From Hydrogenophaga sp. (GTDB lineage Bacteria > Pseudomonadota > Gammaproteobacteria > Burkholderiales > Burkholderiaceae_C), in NCBI GenBank assembly GCA_018333605.1, contig JAGXSV010000043.1, positions 1 to 64,000 on the forward strand: a stretch of DNA of 64,000 bases. Direction: 5' to 3'. The notes under the pieces are model-generated. The model was not told where the DNA came from. It worked only from the letters and a program-made list of their open reading frames with translations, and did no database searches. Position 1 is the stretch's first letter, and every line of letters starts with the position of its first letter. Positions 39,333 to 49,820 of the stretch are shown piece by piece. A program made the translations under genes and the position numbers.

Positions 39333-39640
39333 TCATGCCGCGCGCGCGGTGGACACCAGCACGTCGCCAACCGACTCGGCGAGCACACGTGTGGTCACAC
39401 TGCCGGGCAGGCAGTCCTCGACGACGCTCTGACCGTGCTTGCCGATGACGATCAGGTCGCCGTCGGACTCCTGCTCCTGCTCGATGATCGCCAGCACCAG
39501 TGCCTGCGCCGACGATGGGGAAAAGTCCACCGGAACGAGCACGCAGGTACAGGGCTCGCGCGCCTCTTGCTTGACGACGAGCAGCGGTCGGCGCGTCGTG
39601 CGCAGCAGCCGCCGGAGGTCGTTCCCAGAGCGAGGCGGCG
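39333..39640 (-). pseudogene. Universal stress protein (UspA family), internally deleted
   Basis: The reverse strand reads RRLLRTTRRPLLVVKQEA, then CVLVPVDFSPSSAQALVL and, with the middle missing, DGDLIVIGKHGQSVVEDCL and RVLAESVGDVLVST. These are the N-terminal strand and the ATP-binding C-terminal end of a Usp domain. Roughly 60 residues between them are absent and no proper start remains. It is adjacent to the KefB wreck and partly fused to it in the ORF track (39160-39807). Confidence 0.7.
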
Positions 39641-40067
39641 CACGAAACCCGCGCCGCGCACTCGACGTGGATCGCCGCCAGCAGCGCCGGGGCGGCGATC
39701 TCGCCATAGACCACCGTGTACCCGTCGGCTCGACCCTGCACGACCCACTTGGGGTCGGTGTCGAAAGCGATGAAGGGCACGCCGCTGGCCTGCAGCAGCA
39801 CCGCCACCGTGTGCCCGACGCGGCCTTAGCCGCCGATCACGACCGGTGCCGTCACGTCGGCAACCCCCGGCAACGGCAGTTCGGGGTGCGGCACGCCGAA
39901 CCCGGCCAGCGCCTCGAACGCCGGCACAGGAATGGGCGGACCCACGGTGTACGGCCCAAGGATGACGCCCACCAGCAGGTAGCCCAGGCTGGGGGGACCT
40001 GCAGGCGCTGGCAGGCCAGCACGACCGCCACCGCCAGGAACAGCAAGATCTGCGTCAGGTGCGCCAT
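39641..40067 (-). pseudogene. KefB-type K+/H+ antiporter (CPA2), internally deleted and interrupted
   Basis: The N-terminus MAHLTQILLFLAVAVVLACQ and, one frame over, LGYLLVGVILGPYTVGPPI are the first helices of a CPA2 antiporter. The sequence then jumps straight to the RCK/TrkA-N domain: PVVIGG, a stop codon in place of a residue, GRVGHTVAVLLQASGVPFIAFDTDP and GRADGYTVVYGEIAAPALLAAI. Most membrane helices are gone. Frameshift, stop and deletion together rule out function. KefB-like genes are common passengers of stress-tolerance islands. Confidence 0.75.
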
Positions 40068-40105
40068 GATGGGCCGATCACGATCGACGCTGCCCAATGC
40101 ACGGG

Positions 40106-41015
40106 TCAGGCCGTCTTCAGGTCCGTGGTCAGCTCGAGGATCGCGGTGGCGCGAGCGAAGGCGTCCATCACGAGGGCACGGATCGCCTAATCGATGCGCC
40201 GGCGCGTGTCTTCCGAGAGAGTCGGGTCGCTCTGGCCGAACGCGGCCGACAGGTCGGGCAGGGTCGAGCGCTGCGCCTTGAGCGCGGCAGAGCCCAGGCC
40301 TCTGTCCATGCCGTAACGACTGACCAAGTCGCGCGCGATGTCGCTGGCCTTGGCCTGGTCACCGGCTGCGCCCGCGGACAGCTCGACGAACTCGCTGTCC
40401 GAAATCGAAAAAACGGAACCTTGGCGCCGCTGGCCACCAACTTCGCGAGCAAGGTCTTGCCGGTGCCCGGCGGGCCGACCAGCAGAACGCCCTTGGGAAT
40501 GTGCGCGCCCGGGCGCCCGTACGCCTGCGGATGGCGCAGGAAGTCGACCACATTCTCGCGTTCCTGGCGCGCCTCGTCGACGCCGGTGTCGGTCTGGATG
40601 TGGACCTTGGCCTTGCTCTTGCCGATGGCCATGAAGCTCCCCGTGCCCTGCTTATCGGTGAAGCGGCGCATGAGAAAGATCCACAGGCCGAAGAAGACCA
40701 GCGCCGGGATCACCCACGACAACAGGTCGCGCAGCAGCGTGCTCTCGACGACGCGGCTGAATGGCACGCCGTGGTGCTCGGGCCGGTCGATCCGTTCGGC
40801 CAGATCGGGCTCCACCCGGTTAGCCACCAGCGTGGTCTTGCGGCCCTCGGTCTGCTTCAACTGACCGGTGATGCGGTCTTCCTCGAGCGCTTTCTCGAAC
40901 TCGCTGCAGGGAACCACCTCAACCTGGGCCGCCGACGGCCCGATGTCTTGCGGGCTGATGAGCAGCACCAGGGCGATGCCCCAGTAGACGATGTTTCAGG
41001 TCTGCTTTTTTCCAT
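40106..41015 (-). pseudogene. FtsH-type AAA metalloprotease, internally deleted
   Basis: The start (MEKSRP, frameshift, then [14 protein letters not shown]), the periplasmic domain ([20 protein letters not shown]), the second TM helix and the Walker A motif [12 protein letters not shown] are readable. Soon after, a frameshift gives [11 protein letters not shown] and the text jumps to the C-terminal helical domain ([18 protein letters not shown], then a premature TAG/TAA-type stop). Walker B, SRH and the HEXXH zinc site are all missing. The protein was a small island-type FtsH, not the housekeeping copy. Its ATG is taken at 41015. Confidence 0.78.
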
Positions 41016-41236
41016 GGCGAGATCCAAGGCCGATAGACAAGCTTCCCCTGGGTGCCAGATGGCAAGACAGAGGCTTCGCGCCATGGTCAGCGCCCGTTTG
41101 ATGGATCGGCCTTGCCGCTGACTTGGAAATGGCGTCAATGTGACGATTTTTTCGGATCATCGATCAGGAATAATCGACTTTACCAGTGCGTTTTTTGCTG
41201 GAAAATCCAGGTTGTTTCCATCATCAGGTGGCCCCC

Positions 41237-41665
41237 ATGCTTCGCTTCGACATCCCGCGCGTCTGGTCCAACGTCATTCGTTTCGAGGCCCTGGGCACCA
41301 CCCTCGTCTGCATCCTGGCTCTGGTCGTATCGCCGTGGCTGCTGGGGCTGCTGGTCCTGCAGGGGGCCATTCGCGGCTTCATCGGGCACCACCGCTGCCC
41401 ATCGCACCTGCTGTGGAAGACCGTGCTCGGGCGCTTCGGCGTTGCCGGGAGGCTGGAAGATGCGGGCGCCAAGATGTTCGCCAACAAGGTGCTGTTCTTC
41501 GCCAGTTCGGTTTCTTTGGGCCTCTACGCGGCGGGCAGCGACCTCTGGGTCGTGCCCAGCATCGCGTTGATCATCTTCTCCACAGCGGAGTGGGCCCTGT
41601 CGTTCTGCGCGGCCTGCTGGGCCTACGGGGCTTGGTACCGCAGGTTTCCACCGACAGGGGCATGA
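41237..41665 (+). CDS. DUF4395 family membrane protein
   Basis: A small inner-membrane protein of 142 residues with about four hydrophobic segments. The order of RFEALGTTLVCILALV, FANKVLFFASSVSLGLYA and STAEWALSFCAACWAYGAW matches DUF4395, whose end carries a conserved CxxC-like pair (here FCAAC). Function of the family is not known. The ATG at 41237 has AGGTGG upstream; the track start is 17 codons longer. It is divergent from the ftsH remnant and followed by the DUF6671 gene, both apparently intact in a region full of wrecks. Confidence 0.65.
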   Translation: MLRFDIPRVWSNVIRFEALGTTLVCILALVVSPWLLGLLVLQGAIRGFIGHHRCPSHLLWKTVLGRFGVAGRLEDAGAKMFANKVLFFASSVSLGLYAAGSDLWVVPSIALIIFSTAEWALSFCAACWAYGAWYRRFPPTGA

Positions 41666-41761
41666 GTTTGAACGTCTTTTTTTCATGTCCATTCGCGATG
41701 CCCCGCGCACGTTCCCGAGAGGCTTCACCGCGTCTGCGTGCCATTTTGGGGTGAACGCACG

Positions 41762-42625
41762 GTGACGGATGACCCGACAGTCGGCAGCCCCTACCTGGGC
41801 AGACGCGTCGCCCTGCTCACCCAGCACGGCAAAGAACGGGTGATCGCGCCGGTGATCGAAGCGGCCTTGGGCTGCCTGGTGGAACGGGTCAGTGGCTACG
41901 ACACCGATCAGCTTGGCACCTTCACGCGCAACATTCCCCGAACAGGGACACAGTTGGAGGCCGCGCGCAAGAAGGCCCGCATCGGCATGGAACTGGCTGG
42001 TCTGCCACTCGGACTGGCCAGCGAGGGCGCCTTCGGTCCCGACCCGATGCTCGGCGCGATGCCTTGGAACGTCGAGCTTCTCGTCTTCCTCGACCACGAA
42101 TCAGGGATCGAGATCGTCGGTCTTGCCCAAGGCCGAGCGAGCCACGCACACCTCCTGACTTGCGCCTGGACCGCGGCTGCGGCCTTCGCCCGGCAGGCGG
42201 GGTTTCCCGCCCACCAGCTCGTCGTGCGACCCGAGGGTGAGAGCGACCCCCGCCACCGCAAAGGGATCGCCGACTGGGCGGACCTGGAAACGGCCTTCCA
42301 CTGGGCGCAATCTGAGGCGGAAGGCGGTCGGGTGTTCCTGGAGACCGACCTGCGGGCGCACGCCAATCCCACCCGCATGGACATGATCCAGCTCGCCGCA
42401 CACGACCTCGTTGCCCGTATTCTGTCGCGTTGCCCGTCCTGCGCAGCCCCCGGCTTCTGGCCCGTCGAGCGCGTCGCCGGTTTGCCGTGCCGCGACTGCG
42501 GCGCACCGACCCGCCAGCCCCGGGCCGACGTGTACGGCTGCGTGCGGTGCACCCATCGCGCGACCCGCGAGCGCACCGATGCCCTGTTCGCCGATCCCCA
42601 GCGGTGCGACGCGTGCAATCCGTGA
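41762..42625 (+). CDS. DUF6671 family protein with C-terminal zinc ribbons
   Basis: A soluble protein of 287 residues. The N-terminal ALLTQHGKERVIAPVIEAALG and GYDTDQLGTFTRNIPR plus ARIGMELAGLPLGLASEGAFG are DUF6671 signatures. FLETDLRAHANPTRMDMIQ is a second conserved block. The end carries four Cys pairs (CPSC, CRDC, CVRC, CDAC) likely to bind two zinc ions. No activity is known. GTG 41762 (GTGACGGATGACC) has a GGGGTG upstream; GTG 41738 is the track's alternative. It is not frameshifted although its neighbours are. Confidence 0.75.
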   Translation: MTDDPTVGSPYLGRRVALLTQHGKERVIAPVIEAALGCLVERVSGYDTDQLGTFTRNIPRTGTQLEAARKKARIGMELAGLPLGLASEGAFGPDPMLGAMPWNVELLVFLDHESGIEIVGLAQGRASHAHLLTCAWTAAAAFARQAGFPAHQLVVRPEGESDPRHRKGIADWADLETAFHWAQSEAEGGRVFLETDLRAHANPTRMDMIQLAAHDLVARILSRCPSCAAPGFWPVERVAGLPCRDCGAPTRQPRADVYGCVRCTHRATRERTDALFADPQRCDACNP

Positions 42626-42688
42626 CCAGACAAAACGGTCTCGCCGCCCCATACGCCCGCCCTCCAAACCCCAATCGATCCTATCGGT

Positions 42689-42990
42689 TCAAGGCTGTTG
42701 GAGCAACGTCAAGACCTGCAGGGGAGAAAGAACTTCTGCACCGGCGGCACCCCGGCGCGAGGTTTCACCAACCGCGCCCTGGTGGCCTCAGCGCGCGGCC
42801 ACGGTGAACATCCCAGCCGCGCGTCCCGCCACGATGTCGCGCTCGTCGACGCCCACCCAGATGCAGGCGTCCGGTCTGATACCCAGTCGGCTTGCCGCCA
42901 GGCGCAGGGGTTCAGAATGTGGCTTGGGCCAGGGCGTGGGGTCACCCCGGACCACGATTCCCGCTGCAGCCAGTTCGGGCAGCCCCGCCA
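42689..42990 (-). pseudogene. Phosphoglycolate phosphatase (gph) 3' remnant
   Basis: The reverse strand reads LPELAAAGIVVRGDPTPWPKPHSEPL, ACIWVGVDERDIVAGRAAGM and then TVAAR with a stop; another frame holds the expected tail AGAEVLSPLQVLTLLQQP ending in TGA at 42691-42689. These are the C-terminal half of a HAD-type Gph. The N-terminal half with the nucleophile Asp is missing, and the sequence joins directly to the ubiG remnant. Where both are intact, ubiG-gph is the usual order in this family. Confidence 0.7.
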
Positions 42991-42994
42991 GCAT

Positions 42995-43617
42995 CACGGC
43001 ATTCACTGGCCAGCTCGCTGCGGCGGATCAGCTTGGCGCATTCGTGCGTGCCGTTGGGGGCGCATCTGCAGAACATATTCGGCACCGACGATGGCGAAAT
43101 GTAACGACTTGGGGTTGCGGTTGATGGTGGGAAAGAATACCCACCACCCAGGCTTGATGGGTGCTGAAATGGCCCGCATCTCCGATGCGGCATCAGGGAC
43201 AGGCTCCAGCATCTCCACACAGGTCACCAGGTCGAAGCTGGCCGGTTGCTCTTGGGCAGGCGCTTCGGGGCTGGTTTCCCGGTAGTTGACGTTCGCCGTT
43301 CCGGCCTCCAGGGCCTGCAACCGGGCCACCCTGGGCGCTGATGGGTGGACAGGTCGATACCCTGAGACCAGGGCGCCTGTGCAAGCCATGGGGTCCGACA
43401 GAATGCCCCCAGCACAGCCCACATCGAACACGCTCTTGCCAGCCAGACTGGCAAGGCCTTCGATCCAGACCAACCGCAGTAGGTTGATCTGATGCAGGGG
43501 GGGGAATTCGCTTTCGGGATCTCACCAGCAGTGGGTCAGATCGGAAAACTTGACCCACTGGGCTGTGTCGGCGTGGACAGCTGGACTCTTGTTGGGACTA
43601 TCGCCAGTGATCGGCAT
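42995..43617 (-). pseudogene. UbiG (ubiquinone O-methyltransferase) remnant
   Basis: Starting at ATG 43617 the frame reads MPITGDSP ... VKFSDLTHCW, then TGA instead of the expected second Trp of the UbiG motif, then DPESEFPPLHQINLLRLVWI, SVFDVGCAGGIL and PGWWVFFPTINRNPKSL. A frameshift near 43080 leads to GTHECAKLIRRSELASECR, after which the C-terminus is replaced by gph. The SAM motif itself has drifted. The gene is dead; a working ubiG must be elsewhere if the organism makes ubiquinone. Confidence 0.8.
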
Positions 43618-43752
43618 GGTGGGACAGCCATCATCTTGGAAATGCTGGAAATGCGCGCTCTCATGCCGCTGCTTTTCATTTTCTTCTCGGTGTTCGACCT
43701 GCGGCGGGAGGCCGAACTTGGACCCGAACCAGTATGTCCGTGCCGGGCGCAC

Positions 43753-43776
43753 AAAAAAAGCCACCGAAGTGGCCTT
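43753..43776 (-). terminator. Rho-independent terminator of the ilv operon
   Basis: On the reverse strand GCCAC-TTCG-GTGGC forms a tight hairpin with a UUCG loop followed by seven T residues. It begins about 20 bp after the ilvC stop codon. Confidence 0.9.
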
Positions 43777-43796
43777 TGCGTGGACCGCCGAAGCGA

Positions 43797-44957
<1,161 letters not shown>

Positions 44958-45449
44958 TCAAACGCGCAGGATTCTCTCACCTCGGCCGATACCGCTGGCG
45001 CCGGTACGCACCGTCTCCAGAATGGCCGAGCGGTCGATGGCTTCCAGGAACGCGTCGTTTTTGCTCAGGTCACCCGTGAGCTCAATGGTGTAACTTTTCT
45101 CGGTCACATCAATGATGCGACCCCGGAAGATGTCTGCCATACGCTTCATCTCTTCGCGCTCTTTGCCCACCGCGCGAACCTTCACCATCATGAGCTCGCG
45201 CTCGGTGTAGGCGCCTTCGGTCAGATCGACCACCTTGACCACTTCAATCAGGCGGTTCAGGTGCTTGGTGATCTGCTCAATCACGTCGTCCGACCCGGCC
45301 GTCTGGATCGTCATGCGTGAGAGGCTGGGGTCTTCCGTGGGAGCCACCGTGAGCGACTCGATGTTGTAGCCGCGGGCGGAGAACAGCCCCACGACGCGGG
45401 ACAAAGCGCCCGGTTCGTTTTCGAGCAAGACAGCGATGATGTGTTTCAT
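44958..45449 (-). CDS. ilvH: Acetolactate synthase, small (regulatory) subunit
   Basis: A 163-residue protein with an N-terminal ACT domain (IIAVLLENEPGALSRVVGLFSARGYNIESL), the valine-binding regulatory part, and the C-terminal activation domain. It stimulates the catalytic subunit and gives it feedback inhibition. It follows ilvB by 117 bp on the same strand and precedes ilvC after the REP-like repeat. Length and sequence are standard for the IlvH/IlvN group. Confidence 0.96.
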   Translation of the reverse strand: MKHIIAVLLENEPGALSRVVGLFSARGYNIESLTVAPTEDPSLSRMTIQTAGSDDVIEQITKHLNRLIEVVKVVDLTEGAYTERELMMVKVRAVGKEREEMKRMADIFRGRIIDVTEKSYTIELTGDLSKNDAFLEAIDRSAILETVRTGASGIGRGERILRV

Positions 45450-45566
45450 GAATGGATTCCTCTTTTCTGAGCCCTCCCCTGCGCACGGTAATGCGCAGGC
45501 TTGGCTGCAAATAGATTCGTCAGGGGCTGCCGCAGACCCAAAGGGGTCCGCAACAGGGTAAGTGGG

Positions 45567-47348
45567 TCAGAGGTCCTCTGAGCCCAATAGCATTTCCGTG
45601 ATGCCCTTGCCGGCCTTGACCATCGGGAACACGTTCTCGGTGGGGTCGGTGCGGAAGTCCATGAACACGGTACGGTCCTTGAGCTTGCGGGCTTCGCGCA
45701 GCGCGGGCTCCACGTCCTGCGGCAGCTCGATCAGCATGCCCACATGGCCATAGGCCTCGGCCAGCTTCACGAAGTTGGGCAACGCGTCCATGTAGCTGTG
45801 GCTGTAGCGGCCTTCGTAGTCAATTTCCTGCCACTGACGAACCATGCCCAGGTAGCGGTTGTTCAACGCCATGATCTTGATCGGGGTGTTGTACTGCAGG
45901 CAGGTAGAGAGTTCCTGGATGCACATCTGCACCGAACCCTCACCGGTCACACAGAACACCTCACTTTCAGGCTTCGCCAGCTTGATGCCCATGGCATAGG
46001 GAATGCCCACGCCCATGGTGCCCAGGCCGCCTGAGTTGATCCAGCGGCGCGGCTCGTCAAAGCGGTAGTACTGGGCGGCCCACATCTGGTGCTGACCCAC
46101 GTCGGACGTGACGTAAGCGTCTGCGTCCTTGGTCATGTTCCAGAGGGTTTCAACCACATACTGCGGCTTGATCACCTCGGTGTTGCCACGGTCGTATTTC
46201 AGGCAATCCTTCGAGCGCCATCCCTCAATGGTGTCCCACCAGGAAGACAGCGTTGCGGGCTCGACACGGGTGGAGGTCTCGCGAACCATGTTGATCAGCT
46301 CGGTCAAGACGTCTTTCACGTCGCCCACGATCGGCACATCCACCTTGACGCGCTTGGAAATACTCGACGGATCGATGTCGATGTGAATGATCTTGCGATC
46401 CACCGACGCGAAATGCTTGGGGTTGCCAATCACGCGGTCGTCAAAACGCGCGCCCACGGCCAACAGCACATCGCAGTTTTGCATGGCGTTGTTGGCTTCA
46501 ATGGTGCCGTGCATGCCCAGCATGCCCAGAAACTTCCTGTCAGACGCGGGATAAGCGCCCAAGCCCATCAGCGTGTTGGTGACGGGGTAGCCCAGCAGGT
46601 CAACCAAGGTGCGCAGTTCCTGCACCGCATTGCCCAGCAGCACACCACCACCGGTGTAAATGTAGGGTCGCTTGGCTGAAAGCAGCAACTGCAAGGCCTT
46701 GCGGATCTGACCGCCGTGGCCTTTGCGCACCGGGTTGTACGAGCGCATTTCGACCGACTCGGGGTAACCGGCGTAGGCCGTCTTGTTGAAGGACACATCC
46801 TTTGGAACGTCAACAACCACGGGGCCAGGGCGGCCGGTGCGGGCAATGTGAAACGCCTTCTTCATGATCATGGCCATGTCGCGCACGTCCTTCACCAGGA
46901 AGTTGTGCTTGACGATGGGGCGTGTGATGCCGACGGTGTCACACTCCTGGAAGGCATCCAGGCCAATGGCGGCCGTGGGCACCTGGCCACTGATGATGAC
47001 CATGGGAATGCTGTCCATGTAGGCCGTGGCAATACCGGTGACAGCATTGGTCAGGCCAGGGCCTGATGTGACCAGCGACACACCCACCTCACCCGTGGCA
47101 CGGGCATAGCCGTCGGCGGCGTGCACGGCGGCTTGCTCATGCCGCACCAACACGTGCTGGATGGTGTCTTGCTTGTAAAAAGCGTCGTAGATGTGCAGCA
47201 CAGCACCCCCGGGGTAACCCCAGATGTACTTCACGCCTTCGGCCTGGAGAGCCTTGACGAGAATTTCTGCGCCGCGGAGTTCTTGGGTGGCTGCGCCAGC
47301 AGGGGTGGCAGCAGCGGCTGAGGCCAGTTCGGCCTTGTTGATTTCCAT
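45567..47348 (-). CDS. ilvB: Acetolactate synthase, large (catalytic) subunit
   Basis: A 593-residue ThDP-dependent enzyme that condenses two pyruvates, or pyruvate and 2-oxobutyrate, for valine, leucine and isoleucine. Features are the catalytic Glu region VLVRHEQAAVHAADGYARAT, the FAD-binding middle domain (GAYPASDRKFLGMLGMHGT) and the ThDP motif with GEGSVQMCIQELSTCLQYN ending in NN. The motif has GEG where the textbook form is GDG; acidic character is kept, and I recall this being normal in close relatives. The start MEINKAELAS is preceded by GAAAGG. First gene of the ilv operon. Confidence 0.96.
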   Translation of the reverse strand: MEINKAELASAAAATPAGAATQELRGAEILVKALQAEGVKYIWGYPGGAVLHIYDAFYKQDTIQHVLVRHEQAAVHAADGYARATGEVGVSLVTSGPGLTNAVTGIATAYMDSIPMVIISGQVPTAAIGLDAFQECDTVGITRPIVKHNFLVKDVRDMAMIMKKAFHIARTGRPGPVVVDVPKDVSFNKTAYAGYPESVEMRSYNPVRKGHGGQIRKALQLLLSAKRPYIYTGGGVLLGNAVQELRTLVDLLGYPVTNTLMGLGAYPASDRKFLGMLGMHGTIEANNAMQNCDVLLAVGARFDDRVIGNPKHFASVDRKIIHIDIDPSSISKRVKVDVPIVGDVKDVLTELINMVRETSTRVEPATLSSWWDTIEGWRSKDCLKYDRGNTEVIKPQYVVETLWNMTKDADAYVTSDVGQHQMWAAQYYRFDEPRRWINSGGLGTMGVGIPYAMGIKLAKPESEVFCVTGEGSVQMCIQELSTCLQYNTPIKIMALNNRYLGMVRQWQEIDYEGRYSHSYMDALPNFVKLAEAYGHVGMLIELPQDVEPALREARKLKDRTVFMDFRTDPTENVFPMVKAGKGITEMLLGSEDL

Positions 47349-47677
47349 GATGAACCTTTCGAGAATTTCTCTGACGAAAAACCTTGGGTGCCTCTACGCC
47401 AGCTCTTGTGAAGCGGTGTTGAGACTTGAGGCCAATGGACATGAGCGGACACATACCCCGCCGGACCCTGACCCGTTTGCCGTGTTTTGAATTGCAGCGC
47501 GCATTATCGCACTGCAGCAAGGTCGTTTTCCGGGCTCGTCCAGCGCCCCAGCCCGAAAAATCGGCGATTTTGTTGCAATGCGACAATCCACTTTGATTTT
47601 TCGCAACCCTACCGGGCTTCAGGCTTCAGCCTCGCTTCAGGTTCAGCTGGCAAACTTCACGCATCCCCATTGCAACC
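47349..47677. promoter_or_regulatory. Divergent intergenic region between ilvB and the RDD gene
   Basis: This 329-bp gap holds no convincing gene; the small ORFs listed there are shadows. A GATAAT hexamer on the reverse strand (within GTGCGATAATGCG, near 47500) could be a -10 element for ilvB, but no good -35 is seen. I could not find a leader peptide rich in Val, Leu or Ile, so attenuation is not supported. Confidence 0.4.
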
Positions 47678-48286
47678 ATGACCACCTCCCCCGCTGCGCG
47701 CAACACGCCCACATCTGCCCCGGACGAGGCTCCCCAGGGACTGCCAATGGCGCCCCCGCTGGTACGCCGCATGGCCTGCTGGATGTACGAAGGCGCACTC
47801 CTGTTTGGGGTGATCTTTGGAACGGGGCTTTTTCTTTTCGGGTTGGTTTTTGCCGTCGGCCACCTTGTGCCTTCTCTGGCGCCGGTGCAGGACGCAGTCA
47901 ACAACCGGTATGCCCTGCAGGCCTACGTCTTTTTGTTGCTGGCGCTTTACTTCACCTGGTTCTGGTCCAAAGGACAGACACTGGCCATGAAGACTTGGCA
48001 CATCCGGGTGGTGGATCGGCAGGGGCATGGCCTCTCACGGTCCAAAGCGTTGGTGCGCTACGTGTGGTCCTGGATGTGGTTCCTTCCGCCACTGGCAGCG
48101 GGTGGTTACTTCAGATTGCCGGGCGGCGAGCTGACGGTGATCTTGCTGGGCTGGGTCGTGGTCTGGGCACTGCTGGCGCGCTTTCATCCGCAGCGGCAGT
48201 TTCTGCATGACGCGCTGGCAGGCACGCGCCTGGTGCACCACAAGCCTGCCCAACCGGCCAAGGGGCGCAAGTTCTGGCAGCGCTGA
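47678..48286 (+). CDS. RDD family membrane protein
   Basis: A 202-residue inner-membrane protein with an N-terminal disordered Pro/Ala segment and three hydrophobic spans. The family name residues appear as RRMACWMYEGALLFG (Arg and Asp/Glu variants) and GQTLAMKTWHIRVVDRQGHGLS is the diagnostic GxTxGKxxxxxxVV-type loop. Function is unknown; some RDD proteins take part in Na+ handling. It lies divergent from ilvB, an order also seen in related genomes, and two bases upstream of dgkA. Confidence 0.85.
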   Translation: MTTSPAARNTPTSAPDEAPQGLPMAPPLVRRMACWMYEGALLFGVIFGTGLFLFGLVFAVGHLVPSLAPVQDAVNNRYALQAYVFLLLALYFTWFWSKGQTLAMKTWHIRVVDRQGHGLSRSKALVRYVWSWMWFLPPLAAGGYFRLPGGELTVILLGWVVVWALLARFHPQRQFLHDALAGTRLVHHKPAQPAKGRKFWQR

Positions 48287-48287
48287 C

Positions 48288-48704
48288 ATGCACAGTCGTC
48301 CGCCCCTAAAACACACCCCCCCGCAGGAAGCGACCGACGCGCAGAAGCATCGCCGCGGGCTCGGTCGTGTGTGGCACGCGTTCGGATATTCGCTGGCTGG
48401 CTTGCGCGCGGGCTGGAAGGAAACCGCATTCCGGCAAGAGGCCACGGTGTCGGTTGTGATGTTGCCACTCGCCCTGTGGGTCGGGCAAAGCTGGGTCGAG
48501 GTTGTGCTGCTGGCCGGCGCGGTGCTGATCGTGCTGATCGTTGAGCTGCTCAACTCCAGTGTCGAGGCCGCCATCGACCGTATCGGCCCCGATTGGCACA
48601 GCCTGTCCAAACGGGCGAAGGACATGGGCAGTGCCGCAGTGCTGCTGAGCCTGGTCTTGTGTGCAGGCGTTTGGGCCGCAGCGCTCTGGGCCCGATTTTT
48701 CTGA
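48288..48704 (+). CDS. dgkA: Diacylglycerol kinase
   Basis: A small trimeric integral-membrane enzyme that phosphorylates diacylglycerol to phosphatidate and so recycles lipid head-group by-products. The 138-residue protein has GLRAGWKETAFRQE at the first amphipathic helix, and the catalytic VELLNSSVEAAIDRIG with the essential Glu residues. The ATG at 48288 follows the RDD stop by one base; the track start would overlap that gene. An N-terminal extension of about 35 polar residues is longer than in E. coli DgkA. Confidence 0.92.
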   Translation: MHSRPPLKHTPPQEATDAQKHRRGLGRVWHAFGYSLAGLRAGWKETAFRQEATVSVVMLPLALWVGQSWVEVVLLAGAVLIVLIVELLNSSVEAAIDRIGPDWHSLSKRAKDMGSAAVLLSLVLCAGVWAAALWARFF

Positions 48705-48740
48705 CATGCCCCACCAACTGCATCGCCCCATGAGCGCCCC

Positions 48741-49328
48741 ATGAGCACCCCGAACTTTTCAATTTGTGTCTATTGTGGCTCCCGTCCGGGTGTCCAGCCC
48801 GCGTTTGCCGACACCGCTCGTGTTGTCGGGCACTGGATCGGCAGCCATGGCGGGCAGCTGGTTTACGGCGGCGGCAGCAACGGCCTGATGGGCATCACCG
48901 CCCAGGCTACCCTGGACGCGGGTGGTCGCGTGGTGGGCATCATTCCCAAAGCGCTGGTGGAGAAAGAGTGGGCCAAGACCAACTGCACCGAACTGCATGT
49001 GGTGGACACCATGCATGAGCGCAAGCGCATGATGGCCGAGCGCGCGGACGCCTTCCTGGCGCTGCCTGGCGGCATCGGAACCTTCGAGGAATTTTTCGAG
49101 GTGTGGACCTGGCGCCAACTGGGCTACCACGACAAGCCCATCGGCCTGCTCAACGAAGCCGGTTACTACGACAGCTTGCTGGCCTTTCTGCACGCCGGGA
49201 TCGAGCAGCAGTTCATGAGCCCATGGCAGATGGATCTGATTCGGGTGGGCATCAGGGCAGCGCAGTTGTTGCCAGAACTGGTGCAGGAGGCGGGCTTGTC
49301 ACCCGCCCCCCGGCTGGAAACCATCTGA
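48741..49328 (+). CDS. LOG family protein (cytokinin riboside 5'-monophosphate phosphoribohydrolase type)
   Basis: A 195-residue Rossmann-like protein of the TIGR00730 group. The signature PGGIGTFEEFFEVWTW with its catalytic Arg-Glu context (MHERKRMMAERADAF) and GGGSNGLMGITAQATLD are both complete. Bacterial homologues cleave AMP-type nucleotides to base and ribose 5-phosphate and were long misnamed lysine decarboxylases. It follows dgkA by 36 bp on the same strand. Physiological substrate unknown. Confidence 0.92.
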   Translation: MSTPNFSICVYCGSRPGVQPAFADTARVVGHWIGSHGGQLVYGGGSNGLMGITAQATLDAGGRVVGIIPKALVEKEWAKTNCTELHVVDTMHERKRMMAERADAFLALPGGIGTFEEFFEVWTWRQLGYHDKPIGLLNEAGYYDSLLAFLHAGIEQQFMSPWQMDLIRVGIRAAQLLPELVQEAGLSPAPRLETI

Positions 49329-49340
49329 CGGTTCGGGCGT

Positions 49341-49724
<384 letters not shown>

Positions 49725-49820
49725 TCACGCACACCGCACCGGCGCGTTCAACCCGGGGTCTGTGGACATGACTTGTCTGAGATCAACCGCAGCACGACCC
49801 ACCCAACTTAAACTGCCGCG

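Noticed and set aside
47394-47606. Leader peptide or attenuator upstream of ilvB
   Set aside because: The small reverse ORFs lack a run of Val/Leu/Ile codons and no terminator/antiterminator pair was found.
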